From contig NZ_JANHAV010000007.1 of assembly GCF_024464655.1 (NCBI RefSeq), positions 1 to 64,000 of the forward strand: 64,000 nucleotides of DNA. Reading direction: 5' to 3'. Below are positions 6,836-16,763 of this stretch, piece after piece. This DNA comes from Halobellus inordinatus. Its GTDB lineage: Archaea > Halobacteriota > Halobacteria > Halobacteriales > Haloferacaceae. The notes under the pieces were generated by a model. It had not been told where the DNA came from, made no database searches, and saw only the letters and a program-made list of their open reading frames with translations. The first letter of the stretch is position 1. Every line of letters begins with the position of its first letter. Position numbers and translations under genes: made by a program.

Positions 6836-9553
6836 TTACGCCGACATCGCTTCTTTCGGCTCCCGGGTCGACGTCGACTCGCGCCGGTTCTTCGCCGCGA
6901 GGACGACGAAGATGACGAAGCCGACGGCCCGCATCGACAGGTCGAGCACGAGCGCGTCGACCGACACCGTCACGCCGGCGAACCCGAGCAGGTCGAATAC
7001 CGCCGCCGACAGCAGTCGCGGTGCCATTAGCAGGAGTGCACTGACCGCAAAGCCAGTCCGTTCGCCGCGGTTGACGTCACCGTAGAGCGTCCCGATGACG
7101 GTCGCACCGAGGGCGATGACGCCGAGGAAGACGCCGACCACGGGGATCAGAATCTCCGGAACGGAGTACGACAGTTGTGCGAGGTCGCTGAAGCCGACGA
7201 CGCGGTACTGTTCACGGATCGGCAACTCCGCGGCGTTCGCCTTCTCTCGGAGCAGCACGACCCCGGGTGCGAGCACGAACGCGAAGGGAACGATCGCCTT
7301 GTTCAGCGACAGCGAGAACGCCTTCACGCCGGTCTCGAAGGGATCGGACTTTGCGACCCCGCTTGCGGCGTAGGCCGCAACGGCGACGGGCGGCGTAATG
7401 TCCGCGATGACGCCGAAGTAGAGGATGAACAGGTGTGCGGCGAGCAGCGGGATACCGAACTCGACCAGCGGCGTCGCGAGCATCGAGATCAGGATGATGT
7501 ACGTGACGGTCGTCGGCATCCCCATCCCGAGGATGATGCTCGCGACGGCGGTCACGAGCAGCATGATCACGATCGACCCGCCGGACAGCGCGAGGAGCAG
7601 CGAGGTGAGGTTCGGACCCAGCCCCGAGACGCTGATGACGCCGGGGATGATACCGGCCGCGGCGACTGCGATGACCACCGGCACGGCCGTCCGTGCACCC
7701 TCGTCCATCGATTTCACGACGAACGTCCCGACGCGGAACAGTTGATTCTCTCCGAGGTCGCGGCCGGTCTTCTCGCCGGCTACCTCCGCACTCTCTTGGA
7801 TCGTGGGATTGAGATCGAGGAACTTCGACTCGACGTCGGTGTGATACAGCATCGTCAGCACGCCCGCGAGCATCGCGTACCAGCCGACTCGGGGGCCGAC
7901 GATGGCGAACGCCGCACCCGGTGAGAGGGGCGTTCCGCTCGCTCCGGTCAGGAGTCCGGTGACGGCGACGCCGGTTATGATGTGGCTCACGAGTTCGATG
8001 CCGAAGATCGCCGCGAGCGACCCGAACAGCGAGATCCGCGTCTTCTCACTGTAGGCCGCAATGAACGTTATGAGCGCGACGAGCGCGACGAGGGTGAACC
8101 ACGCCGACCGCGACACCGAGAGGCGTTCGACGATGAGGTAATACAGGAGGAGGAAGATCGGAACGAGGTAGAACCACCCGAACTTCAGGTGCGAGACCAG
8201 CGACGCGGTTTCTTCGAGGCCACCGATCCCCTCCTGGACGGCTTTCAGATGCACCATCACCCAGACGCCGAAGAAGAAGACGATCGCCGGGATCGTCGCG
8301 AGGATGATGATCTCCGCGAACGGCGTCGCGGTGTACTGGACCATCAGGAACGCGGCGGCCCCCATCACGGGCGGGAGGATCTGTCCGCCGGACGACGCCG
8401 AGGACTCGACCGCCCCGGAGAACTCCGGTGAGTACCCCGAGCGCTTCATCAGCGGGATCGTGAACGCGCCGGTCGTGACCGTGTTCGCGATCGAGGAGCC
8501 CGAAATCGTCCCCATAAATCCGCTCGCGAGGATGCTCGCCTTCGCCGGGCCGCCTTTCCGCTTGCCCGTGGCGGCGTACGCGAGGTCGATGAACCACTGG
8601 CCCGCGCCGCTCATTTCGAGGAACGATCCGAACAGGATGAAGATGTAGATGAAGCTCACCGAGACGGTGACCGGTATCCCGAAGACACCGTTTTCGGTGT
8701 TGTACCAGAGGTTCTGGACGATGTCCGGCCACGTGAGCTCCGGGATCGCGAGCAGTCCGATGAACGGCGTGCCGCTGCTGATCAGATAGCCCCACCGCGC
8801 GTAGACGATGAACGAGGCGACGATGAGCATCAGCGGGAGTCCGAGCGTTCGGCGGGTGGCTTCGAGCACCAACAGGACGCCGACGACGCCCAGGATCATC
8901 GCATAGGAGTACTCGCTGACGAAGGGGACGGCACCGAGAATCGGGTCGAGGAACGTGTAAATCTCAGTGACGGGGCGGCCCGATTCGAGGCCGAAGACGC
9001 GCATATCCTGAATCTCGGAGAACTCCGTCAGGAAGTAGAACGCCGAGAGGAACGCCGCGATCATACTGACGACGTCGAACGGCGTCACGCGGCTCCGGTT
9101 CGGATCGAGGAACGCCCAGCGGAAGACGCCCCGTACGCCCTCGAAAGCGCGTGAGACTGGGTTCTCCTCACCGAATGACTCGGTGACGCCGTCGACGACG
9201 CGCCCGAGGTTCCGAGAGACGAACCCATCGCCCATACTCGCCGGGAACATCAGGAACGTCAGGACGAGCGCGAACGCGACGTGGATCGCGTTCGCCTGCA
9301 GGAGCTGGAGTGACACCTGATAGCTGGTGATGGCCGGCATCCCGTTTTCCAGTGCCAGGATCGGGATCTCGAAGGTGAAGCTCTTGGCCGCCAAGATGAG
9401 CTGGAACAGCGAAAAGAGGATCCCGATGGCGGCGACGGCGAGGGCGGCAAGTCCTTTCAAGGACCGTCGGCGCTCAATCTCCTCGATGAGCTCCTCGGCT
9501 TCTTCTCTGGAAATCTCCCCCTCTTCGCCACCGTCGACGTTATTCGTACTCAT
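6836..9553 (-). CDS. TRAP transporter fused permease (4TM/12TM)
   Basis: At 905 residues this is the single-chain TRAP permease in which the small DctQ-like and large DctM-like units are fused. The N-terminus is a short acidic cytosolic segment. It is followed by many hydrophobic helices, including the DctM-type motifs GFMGTISGSSIANTVTTG and GMGMPTTVTYIILISML. It uses ion gradients to import a carboxylate-like substrate delivered by the TAXI binding protein encoded two genes upstream. Its ATG overlaps the stop of the DUF1850 gene by four bases, so the two are translationally coupled. The substrate is not known. Glutamate or other dicarboxylates are known for some TAXI systems. Confidence 0.95.
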   Translation of the reverse strand: MSTNNVDGGEEGEISREEAEELIEEIERRRSLKGLAALAVAAIGILFSLFQLILAAKSFTFEIPILALENGMPAITSYQVSLQLLQANAIHVAFALVLTFLMFPASMGDGFVSRNLGRVVDGVTESFGEENPVSRAFEGVRGVFRWAFLDPNRSRVTPFDVVSMIAAFLSAFYFLTEFSEIQDMRVFGLESGRPVTEIYTFLDPILGAVPFVSEYSYAMILGVVGVLLVLEATRRTLGLPLMLIVASFIVYARWGYLISSGTPFIGLLAIPELTWPDIVQNLWYNTENGVFGIPVTVSVSFIYIFILFGSFLEMSGAGQWFIDLAYAATGKRKGGPAKASILASGFMGTISGSSIANTVTTGAFTIPLMKRSGYSPEFSGAVESSASSGGQILPPVMGAAAFLMVQYTATPFAEIIILATIPAIVFFFGVWVMVHLKAVQEGIGGLEETASLVSHLKFGWFYLVPIFLLLYYLIVERLSVSRSAWFTLVALVALITFIAAYSEKTRISLFGSLAAIFGIELVSHIITGVAVTGLLTGASGTPLSPGAAFAIVGPRVGWYAMLAGVLTMLYHTDVESKFLDLNPTIQESAEVAGEKTGRDLGENQLFRVGTFVVKSMDEGARTAVPVVIAVAAAGIIPGVISVSGLGPNLTSLLLALSGGSIVIMLLVTAVASIILGMGMPTTVTYIILISMLATPLVEFGIPLLAAHLFILYFGVIADITPPVAVAAYAASGVAKSDPFETGVKAFSLSLNKAIVPFAFVLAPGVVLLREKANAAELPIREQYRVVGFSDLAQLSYSVPEILIPVVGVFLGVIALGATVIGTLYGDVNRGERTGFAVSALLLMAPRLLSAAVFDLLGFAGVTVSVDALVLDLSMRAVGFVIFVVLAAKNRRESTSTREPKEAMSA

Positions 9554-10062
9554 AGCAATATGTCGGTCATTGTTCGTCGCTCGATGTGGATCCGAACGTC
9601 GTTTGCGTTCGTTTCCGCAACCAAGTCATACTGTTGGTCCTCGACGATCAGTGTATGGTTTGCGATCCGTCCGGGCGACACCGAGAGGGTTTCGAGTTCG
9701 GTGATCGGCTCTGGTGGGTCGTACACGAGCGTTCCGTTCACGTTCGTGACGTTGACCCGTGCCGGAAGCCCCCACCCGTATGACTCGAACTCCATCCGCG
9801 TGTTCACGAGCGTCTGTCCCTCCACGCGGTACTCGTCGTACACGCGTGACTTCTCGACGCTGTGCATATATTCGAGACCGACCGTGCTCCCGTTCTCGAC
9901 GGGCTGTTCGATATAGTGCTCGCCCGTGTCGAGGTCCTCGACGACAAGTACTGTCCCGGTCGGCACGGCCGCAGCGACGCCCGCGAGGATCACCCCAAGC
10001 GCGATCGCGACGGCTATCAGTGCCGGGACGGTCCGTTCGCTTGCGAGTGTGCGTACGTTCAC
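9550..10062 (-). CDS. DUF1850 protein of the TAXI-TRAP operon
   Basis: The 170-residue protein has one N-terminal hydrophobic segment (about 13-33) and an extracellular beta-rich domain. That domain contains EYMHSVEKSRVYDEYRVEG and MEFESYGWGLP, hallmarks of DUF1850. DUF1850 genes regularly accompany TAXI-type TRAP transporters in bacteria and archaea, and the layout here is the same. It is probably membrane-anchored, acting on the outside with the binding protein or permease. Its precise job is undefined. It ends in a four-base overlap with the permease start. Confidence 0.85.
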   Translation of the reverse strand: MNVRTLASERTVPALIAVAIALGVILAGVAAAVPTGTVLVVEDLDTGEHYIEQPVENGSTVGLEYMHSVEKSRVYDEYRVEGQTLVNTRMEFESYGWGLPARVNVTNVNGTLVYDPPEPITELETLSVSPGRIANHTLIVEDQQYDLVAETNANDVRIHIERRTMTDILL

Positions 10063-10167
10063 CGCTGGAAACGAATGTGCTAGACGCCTTTACGGCTACG
10101 AAAGACGTTTCGACGCCCCGAAAGTCGGCGGCGCGAGACTGATACAGACCCGACGGTCAGTCGTCGG

Positions 10168-11202
10168 TTACTCGCCGAAGTACGCCGCTGCGCCTTCGTG
10201 GAGTTCGATCGACATTCCGTCCTGAGCGCTGTCGGCGGTGATGAAGTCCGTCTTGATAGTCAGCTCGTCGAGGTTGTCGAAGATGGCCGCCGTGACGTTC
10301 TCGACGGCCTCGGCGGAGACGCCGGAGTTCGTCGCGATCATCGCCTGCACGGCGACGGTCTCGACGGGGTCGGAGACGCCGCTGTAGGTTCCGCCCGGGA
10401 TCGTGTCGTCGGCGAACCACGAGGCAGCGTCCTTGACGGCTGCACGGTTGTCGCCCTCGATCGGGACGATGTTGACGTCGTTGGTCGTCGCGAGGTCCTC
10501 GATGGCGCCGACCGGCCAGCCGCCGACGACGAAGGCGGCGTCGATGTCGCCGTTCGCGAGCTGTTCGGACGCCTGCGAGAAGCCGGCGTTCTGCTCGTTG
10601 TAGTCGGTGATGCCGACCGCTTCGAGGATCTGGTTCGCGTTGACCTGCGTGCCGGAGCCGAGGTCACCGGTGTTGATCGTCGCGCCGCTGAGGTCGCTGA
10701 GCGTCTCGATGCCGGTCGACTCCAGCGTGACGACGGTGATCGTCTCGGGGTACAGCGTCGCGACGCCCTGGAGGTTCTCGATCGCGTTGCCCTGGAACGT
10801 CTCGATGCCCGTCCCGTTCTTCGCGAAGTACGCGATGTCGTTCTGGATCAGCGCGAAGTCGGCGGACCCGTCTGCGAGGCTGCCGACGTTCTCGACGCTT
10901 GCACCCGTCGACTGGACGTTCAGCGTGTAGTCCGTGTTCGCTTCGACGATCGTCTTGAACTCGTTCGAGAGCGGGTAGTACGTGCCGCCGGTCCCGCCCG
11001 CGTGCCAGCTCAGACGCGTGCCTGCGTCGCCGCCGCTGTCTCCGCCATCTTCGGTTGCGGTGCCGCCGTCGCCCTCGGTCTCGGTCTCGGTCTCGGTGTC
11101 GCCGCCGTCGCCGCCACCGTTACCGCTGCAACCAGCGAGGGCTGCGACGCCTGCGATACCGGCCGCTTCGAGGAATCTCCGTCGAGTCTCTTTGGATGAC
11201 AT
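10168..11202 (-). CDS. TAXI-family TRAP solute-binding lipoprotein
   Basis: The 344-residue protein starts with a twin-arginine signal (ETRRRFLEAAG) followed by a lipobox (AALAGC), so it is exported folded and lipid-anchored. A long Gly/Asp/Glu/Thr linker precedes the binding domain (LSWHAGGTGGTYYPL is typical of TAXI proteins). It captures the solute outside the cell for the fused permease downstream. It is the first gene of the three-gene operon, and a TATA-like box and an inverted repeat lie immediately upstream. Confidence 0.95.
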   Translation of the reverse strand: MSSKETRRRFLEAAGIAGVAALAGCSGNGGGDGGDTETETETEGDGGTATEDGGDSGGDAGTRLSWHAGGTGGTYYPLSNEFKTIVEANTDYTLNVQSTGASVENVGSLADGSADFALIQNDIAYFAKNGTGIETFQGNAIENLQGVATLYPETITVVTLESTGIETLSDLSGATINTGDLGSGTQVNANQILEAVGITDYNEQNAGFSQASEQLANGDIDAAFVVGGWPVGAIEDLATTNDVNIVPIEGDNRAAVKDAASWFADDTIPGGTYSGVSDPVETVAVQAMIATNSGVSAEAVENVTAAIFDNLDELTIKTDFITADSAQDGMSIELHEGAAAYFGE

Positions 11203-11225
11203 ACCGTCTCACAATAGCACTCTAT

Positions 11226-11263
11226 GGTTTATATCTCTAATCATTTCACATCGAAAAGTGAAA
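11226..11263 (-). promoter_or_regulatory. Promoter and inverted repeat of the TAXI-TRAP operon
   Basis: On the minus strand GATATAAACC lies about 24-33 bases before the ATG at 11202, a good TATA box for a leaderless transcript. Just upstream of it, TTTCAC (11244-11249) and GTGAAA (11258-11263) form an inverted repeat with an eight-base spacer. This position suits an activator binding next to TBP/TFB. Confidence 0.5.
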
Positions 11264-11805
11264 CATACCCAATTTACCCCCATCTGACCGCTTCGTCTAA
11301 TGGTTTCAGACTCGATATGGCTGTCTCGCACCAGATCCGTTACACAAATTGGCCGGTCGTATCTCCAGGTCGATATCCCGGCAACGGTAAAAGAACCCTG
11401 AAAATGCCGCTTTAGTATATAAAAGAGCGACGCTGATTGTCCCGACACCACTGTGTCCGCTGTTATACGACTGGAGAATACGTCAGATATGAGTGAATTG
11501 TTCTTCGTCGCATCTTCTCGGATCCGAGTAGCGGCCGAATCGACGTCCCGTCCCGCTTCTGTCACTGACCGTGGGACAAAAAATGAGATCGCCGCACACC
11601 AGATCCTCGGGATCACCCGACGACCGGACGTGGGTCGTCGCCGCTCCCGAGGATGTCTTCGACGATGTCGTCGATGTCTGGGGCGCGGCGCTCACGTCGT
11701 GGCTCGTCGGACGGGTAGTGCGGTACCAGGGGCATCGTTTCACCCCACTTACGATACGTCTCGTATCGGGTAAAAACATCGGGCTCGTGAACTCTACGAA
11801 GGGAA
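11264..11805. other. Non-coding interval between TRAP operon and element A copy
   Basis: Reading frames exist on both strands, for example an Arg/Ser-rich frame at 11453-11773. None shows a family motif, a sensible start context or haloarchaeal acidic bias. The interval may be decayed sequence. A palindromic element occupies 11806-11878. Confidence 0.4.
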
Positions 11806-11878
11806 GTCTAGCAGCGTTTGTCCGTCTTCACGCACCCGTCCGGTACAGTCGTGCGATCGGTTGCAAACGCTACTATCT
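11806..11878 (+). mobile_element. Palindromic element A, copy 1 (shortened)
   Basis: Both ends match the other copies: left TAGCAGCGTTTG followed by CGTCTTCACGCACC, right TTGCAAACGCTACTAT. At about 73 bp it lacks roughly 13 bases of the right arm present in the 86-bp copies. It lies 12 bases beyond the 3' end of the aldehyde dehydrogenase gene. Confidence 0.75.
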
Positions 11879-11889
11879 CTCGGGACGCT

Positions 11890-13260
11890 TCATTCGACCC
11901 AGACCGTCTTTCGGTTGACGAACTCCTGCATTCCGATCTCCGATAGCTCGCGACCGTACCCCGAGTCTTCGATGCCGCCGAACGGTACCCGCGGATCGGA
12001 TTTGACGAGTTGATTGATGTAGACGCAACCGGCCTCGATCTCGCTGGCAAGCGCCGTACCCCGGTCGCGGTCGGCCGTCCACACGCTGGCACCGAGTCCG
12101 AATCGCGTCCGGTTGGCGACCGCGACGGCTTCGTCCTCGCTCTGGACGCGCTCTACCGTGGCGACCGGACCGAACAGCTCCTCGGTGCTGGCGGGACAGC
12201 CGCGAGGCACGTCGGTGAGGACGGTCGGTGGATAGTATGCACCGTCGCGATCGAGCGGTTCTCCCCCGACAAGAACTTCCGCACCGGCCTCGACGCTCGC
12301 GGTGACTTGCTCGTGCAGTTCCTTGAGGAAGTGCGGTGCCGATTGCGGGCCGATGTCCGTCTGTTCGTCCATCGGGTCACCGACCGTTAGCTCGTCTATC
12401 GCGTCTACGAGTTCGTCCGTGAACTCGTCGTACACGGCTTCGTGGACGACGAACCGCTTGGCTGCGATGCACGATTGCCCGCCGTTTTGATTTCGCGCCC
12501 ACGCGCCGCGCTCCGCCGCCCGCTCGATGTCGGCGTCGTCGAGGACGATAAACGGGTCGCTGCCGCCGAGTTCGAGTACGGTCTTCTTGAGGTGTTCACC
12601 CGCAGTCGACGCGACCGCGCGGCCTGCGGGCCCACTGCCCGTCAGCGTCGCCGCCTTCACTCTGTCGTCGCTGATCATCTCGTCGACCAGGTCGCTGGGT
12701 GCCAACACGGACTGGAAGACGCCTTCCGGATACCCCGCTCGCTCGAAGACGTCCTGGATCGCGAGGGCACATCCCGGGACCGACGACGCGTGCTTGAGCA
12801 CGCCGACGTTTCCGGCCGTGATGTACGGTGCCGCGTAGCGGAACACCTGCCAAAACGGGTAGTTCCAGGGCATAACCGCGAGGATCGCCCCGATGGGTTC
12901 GTACGACGTCTTCGCCGTCGTTCCGGGGGGACTCGGGAAGTGCTCGTCCGCCAGATACGTCCCCGCGTGTTCAGCGTAGTGGTCGCAGACCCAGACGCAC
13001 TTTTCGACCTCCGCGATGGCCTGCGAGATGGGCTTTCCCATTTCGACGGTCATCTGCTCGGCGTACGTTCGCTTTCGCTCTCGCAGCACGTCAGCGACGT
13101 CCGCGAGCAATCGCTCGCGCTTCCGCAGCGGTTCGTTCGACCACGAATCGAACGCGTCGGAGGCGCGGTCTAAGACCGCTTCGACTTCGTCTTCGTCCGC
13201 ATATTCGTACGAATTCACCTGTTCGCCCGTCGCGGGATTAACTGACTCCAACCTTCCCAT
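11890..13260 (-). CDS. NAD(P)-dependent aldehyde dehydrogenase (SSADH-like)
   Basis: The 456-residue protein has the full ALDH signature. Asn133 lies in MPWNYPFWQVF, the general base Glu230 in ELGGSDPF, and the catalytic Cys264 in GGQSCIAAKRF. Overall it most resembles succinate-semialdehyde dehydrogenases (short form, about 455 residues), which oxidise an omega-semialdehyde to the acid. It is encoded divergently from a thiolase across a 235-base A/T-rich promoter region. In the context of two class III aminotransferases, its substrate could be a semialdehyde formed by transamination. Exact specificity cannot be read from the sequence. Confidence 0.93.
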   Translation of the reverse strand: MGRLESVNPATGEQVNSYEYADEDEVEAVLDRASDAFDSWSNEPLRKRERLLADVADVLRERKRTYAEQMTVEMGKPISQAIAEVEKCVWVCDHYAEHAGTYLADEHFPSPPGTTAKTSYEPIGAILAVMPWNYPFWQVFRYAAPYITAGNVGVLKHASSVPGCALAIQDVFERAGYPEGVFQSVLAPSDLVDEMISDDRVKAATLTGSGPAGRAVASTAGEHLKKTVLELGGSDPFIVLDDADIERAAERGAWARNQNGGQSCIAAKRFVVHEAVYDEFTDELVDAIDELTVGDPMDEQTDIGPQSAPHFLKELHEQVTASVEAGAEVLVGGEPLDRDGAYYPPTVLTDVPRGCPASTEELFGPVATVERVQSEDEAVAVANRTRFGLGASVWTADRDRGTALASEIEAGCVYINQLVKSDPRVPFGGIEDSGYGRELSEIGMQEFVNRKTVWVE

Positions 13261-13495
13261 ATATAATTGGATTCTAGTTCACTCTGACTCATTCTATTAA
13301 TATAAATCTGACTAATATTAGAATAACCAAACTATGTTCAGAAAACACGTGGAGGACAAAACTGCGGTCAATACGAACTTCAGTGTCGCTGCCGTGTGCG
13401 TCCATCCGGTTCTCTCGAATAGATCCTTCGGATCGGATCTAAAATAAAACAGAATCCAAAACATAATACTCTGATCGAACAACAGCCAATCCGTT
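13261..13495. promoter_or_regulatory. Divergent promoter region between ALDH and thiolase
   Basis: The stretch is strikingly A/T-rich. TTTATATTAATAG (minus strand, near 13293-13305) lies about 35 bases before the ALDH start. ACATAATAC (near 13460-13468) lies about 30 bases before the thiolase ATG. The pairing suggests co-regulation of the two genes. Confidence 0.45.
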
Positions 13496-14632
<1,137 letters not shown>

Positions 14633-14672
14633 CGGGTACTGGAGGCCGTTTCACCACGTCGACGCTCCGTTC

Positions 14673-14882
14673 TCACTGATCACGTCGACGCTCTTCCAAC
14701 TCGCGTGCGCGCTCGCTAACCTTCGAGAGTTCGCGCACCACTTCGTCGTCTCGTCCTCCGTGTCCGACGCGAACGGACAGATCCAGTGGCGACGGGACGA
14801 ACCGACTGTCGCTGTCGGTTTCGCGCTCCTCGTCCGTGTTCCCAACGAGTGCGAGGAACACGTCCCAGAGACTGCGGAGCAT
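14673..14882 (-). CDS. Possible small hypothetical protein
   Basis: The frame encodes 69 residues with a hydrophobic start (MLRSLWDVFLALVG), an acidic middle and a charged helical end (RELSKVSERARELEERRRDQ). A TTATCA tract lies about 27 bases before the ATG. The acid/charge balance fits haloarchaeal proteins better than the frames on the other strand. No family is recognised. It sits in an otherwise empty 363-base interval between the thiolase and the ABC operon, and could also be a chance frame. Confidence 0.4.
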   Translation of the reverse strand: MLRSLWDVFLALVGNTDEERETDSDSRFVPSPLDLSVRVGHGGRDDEVVRELSKVSERARELEERRRDQ

Positions 14883-14970
14883 ATTCGTTACGACACGCTG
14901 CTCGATGATAAGTACACAGGCCCCACCCGGGTTCTGATCGAGGTACCTCTCTCAGAGCGGGTCTGACACG

Positions 14971-14976
14971 AAAAAA
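14971..14976 (-). terminator. T-run after the ABC transporter operon
   Basis: Six A on the plus strand give a T6 tract on the minus strand, 20 bases after the stop of the last ABC operon gene. This fits a simple archaeal oligo-T terminator. Confidence 0.45.
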
Positions 14977-14995
14977 TTTGTTCGAATAGCGGCCG

Positions 14996-15802
14996 CTACT
15001 GTGACTGCGCGTTCGAGAGCACGAACCGCTGGACGACGATTCCCAGGATGGGAATCGCTGTCGTCACCACGAGCACGAGCGTCGCCAGGACGTTGACCTT
15101 CGGCGTGATGAGCGTCCGAACCATCGAGTAAATCACGACGGGTACCGTCGTCGTGGTCCGATCGACCCAGAACTGGGAGGCGGTGAACTCTCCGAACGAG
15201 ATGACGAACGAGAGGACCATCGCGGTCAGGATCGAGGGGGCGACGATCGGGAAGGTGACCTCCCGGAACGTCGTGAGCCGATCCGCGCCAAGCGTCATCG
15301 CCGCGTCCTCCAGCGACTCGTCGAACAGGTAGAGCCGGCTCCGGATGACGAGGAACGCATACGGGAGCGCGACGAGCGTGTGCATCACGACGAGCCAAAG
15401 GATCGAGCGGTCCCAGCCGATCTGCACGAAGAGGATCGTCGACGAGACGCCGATGATGACCGGAGGTACGAGCATCGGCGTGAGCATCGCGATCGCGAGC
15501 GACTTCTTGAACGGGAACTGCTTCCGAACGAACCCCATCGCAGTCGCGGTGCCGATCGCTCCTGAGAGCACTGCGGCGGCGACCCCGACCTTGAGACTGT
15601 TCCAGATCGCCGCCATGAAGGTGTCGTCCTGCAGGAACGCCCCGTACCATCGCAAGCTATACTCCGAGGGTGGGAAACTCGGGATGCGTGCGGCGTTGAA
15701 CGAGTTGATGACGACGACCGCGAGCGGCAGGAGCATACTCAGATAGATGAGTAACGACGCGCCCTTCACTGCCGGCCAGTTCCAGCGACTTGAGCCACTC
15801 AT
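14996..15802 (-). CDS. ABC transporter permease, PotC-like
   Basis: The 268-residue protein has about six membrane helices and the EAA loop (ESLEDAAMTLGADRLTTFREVTFPIVAPSI, residues about 160-190) that docks the ATPase. It belongs to the spermidine/putrescine-type permease family. It is the last gene of a five-gene operon (binding protein, ATPase, M24 hydrolase, PotB, PotC) and its ATG overlaps the PotB stop by four bases. It forms the membrane channel with PotB. Family assignment is firm; polyamine as the real substrate is not established. Confidence 0.93.
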   Translation of the reverse strand: MSGSSRWNWPAVKGASLLIYLSMLLPLAVVVINSFNAARIPSFPPSEYSLRWYGAFLQDDTFMAAIWNSLKVGVAAAVLSGAIGTATAMGFVRKQFPFKKSLAIAMLTPMLVPPVIIGVSSTILFVQIGWDRSILWLVVMHTLVALPYAFLVIRSRLYLFDESLEDAAMTLGADRLTTFREVTFPIVAPSILTAMVLSFVISFGEFTASQFWVDRTTTTVPVVIYSMVRTLITPKVNVLATLVLVVTTAIPILGIVVQRFVLSNAQSQ

Positions 15803-16728
15803 ATCTGGGTCCCCTCCAGTGCTTCTTCGAGGTCCGCTTTCCGCGTGAAGAGATACAGCAGGACGGCGAGAAAGAGGATGTAGACTAACGAGAGCGCGGC
15901 CGCGAACGGCCAGTTGAAGTCGTTCGTGAAGATGGTCGCGATCACGGGTGCGATGAGGCGGTCTTCAGGGCCACCGAGCAACGCGGGCGCGACGAACGAT
16001 CCCGCAGAGAGGATGAACGTGAACAAGATTCCCGAGACGACGCCCGGCCACGACAGCGGGAGCGTCACCTCGAAGAACGCTCTGGCGTCGCTCGCTCCGA
16101 GCGTTTTGGCCGCTTGAATCACGTCTTCTTCGATCGTCGAGACAGCCGAGTATACGGGAAGCACCATAAATGGCAGAATACTCACGACTAATCCGAGGAT
16201 CATCCCGTTCGTCGTGTAGAGTAGCTGTACCGGTTCGCCAATGACACCGATCGCCGTCAGGAACTTGTTGATCACGCCGTTGCGACCGAGTACCGTAATC
16301 CAGGCGTACGTACGGATGATGAGCGGGACCCAGAACTGCACGACGACGAGGCCGAGCAGTACCGGTGTCCACCTGCTCTCGGTCCGACCGAGGAAGTAGC
16401 CGAGCGTGTACCCCAGTGGGAGCACGATCAGGGTCGTGATGATACCGATCTTGATCGAGTCCCAAATGACGGTGTGGTACACCGACGAACTCACGAACTC
16501 ACGGTAGTTCGCAAGCGTGAGTTCGTAGACGATGCTGCCGGCCTCACCGGGTTTGAAGAAACTGAACGCGACGATAATCGTCAGCGGCGCGATCAGGAAC
16601 AGCAGGATCCAGAAGAGCCCGGAACCCGGAGAGACGAGGAACCGGACGCGCCGGTTCTCCATCAACTGTTCTTTGAGTCCAGCGGTGTAACTCTTCGACG
16701 CCGATTCGGGAACCGACTCACTGGCCAT
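15799..16728 (-). CDS. ABC transporter permease, PotB-like
   Basis: The 309-residue integral membrane protein has a cytosolic N-terminal tail of about 30 residues, then six predicted helices. The EAA loop reads EEDVIQAAKTLGASDARAFF and so on (residues about 200-225). It pairs with the PotC-like protein, with which it overlaps by four bases. The M24 hydrolase gene ends 35 bases upstream, so all are on one transcript. Confidence 0.93.
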   Translation of the reverse strand: MASESVPESASKSYTAGLKEQLMENRRVRFLVSPGSGLFWILLFLIAPLTIIVAFSFFKPGEAGSIVYELTLANYREFVSSSVYHTVIWDSIKIGIITTLIVLPLGYTLGYFLGRTESRWTPVLLGLVVVQFWVPLIIRTYAWITVLGRNGVINKFLTAIGVIGEPVQLLYTTNGMILGLVVSILPFMVLPVYSAVSTIEEDVIQAAKTLGASDARAFFEVTLPLSWPGVVSGILFTFILSAGSFVAPALLGGPEDRLIAPVIATIFTNDFNWPFAAALSLVYILFLAVLLYLFTRKADLEEALEGTQI

Positions 16729-16763
16729 CTTCGGCCTCCTTCGTAGATTGTCTCTCCATCATA

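Noticed and set aside
10198-11199. 333-residue plus-strand frame opposite the TAXI binding protein
   Set aside because: Antisense shadow; the opposite frame has a Tat lipobox signal and TAXI motifs.
11209-11616. 135-residue minus-strand frame upstream of the TRAP operon
   Set aside because: It overlaps the promoter and inverted repeat, is not acidic and has no motif.
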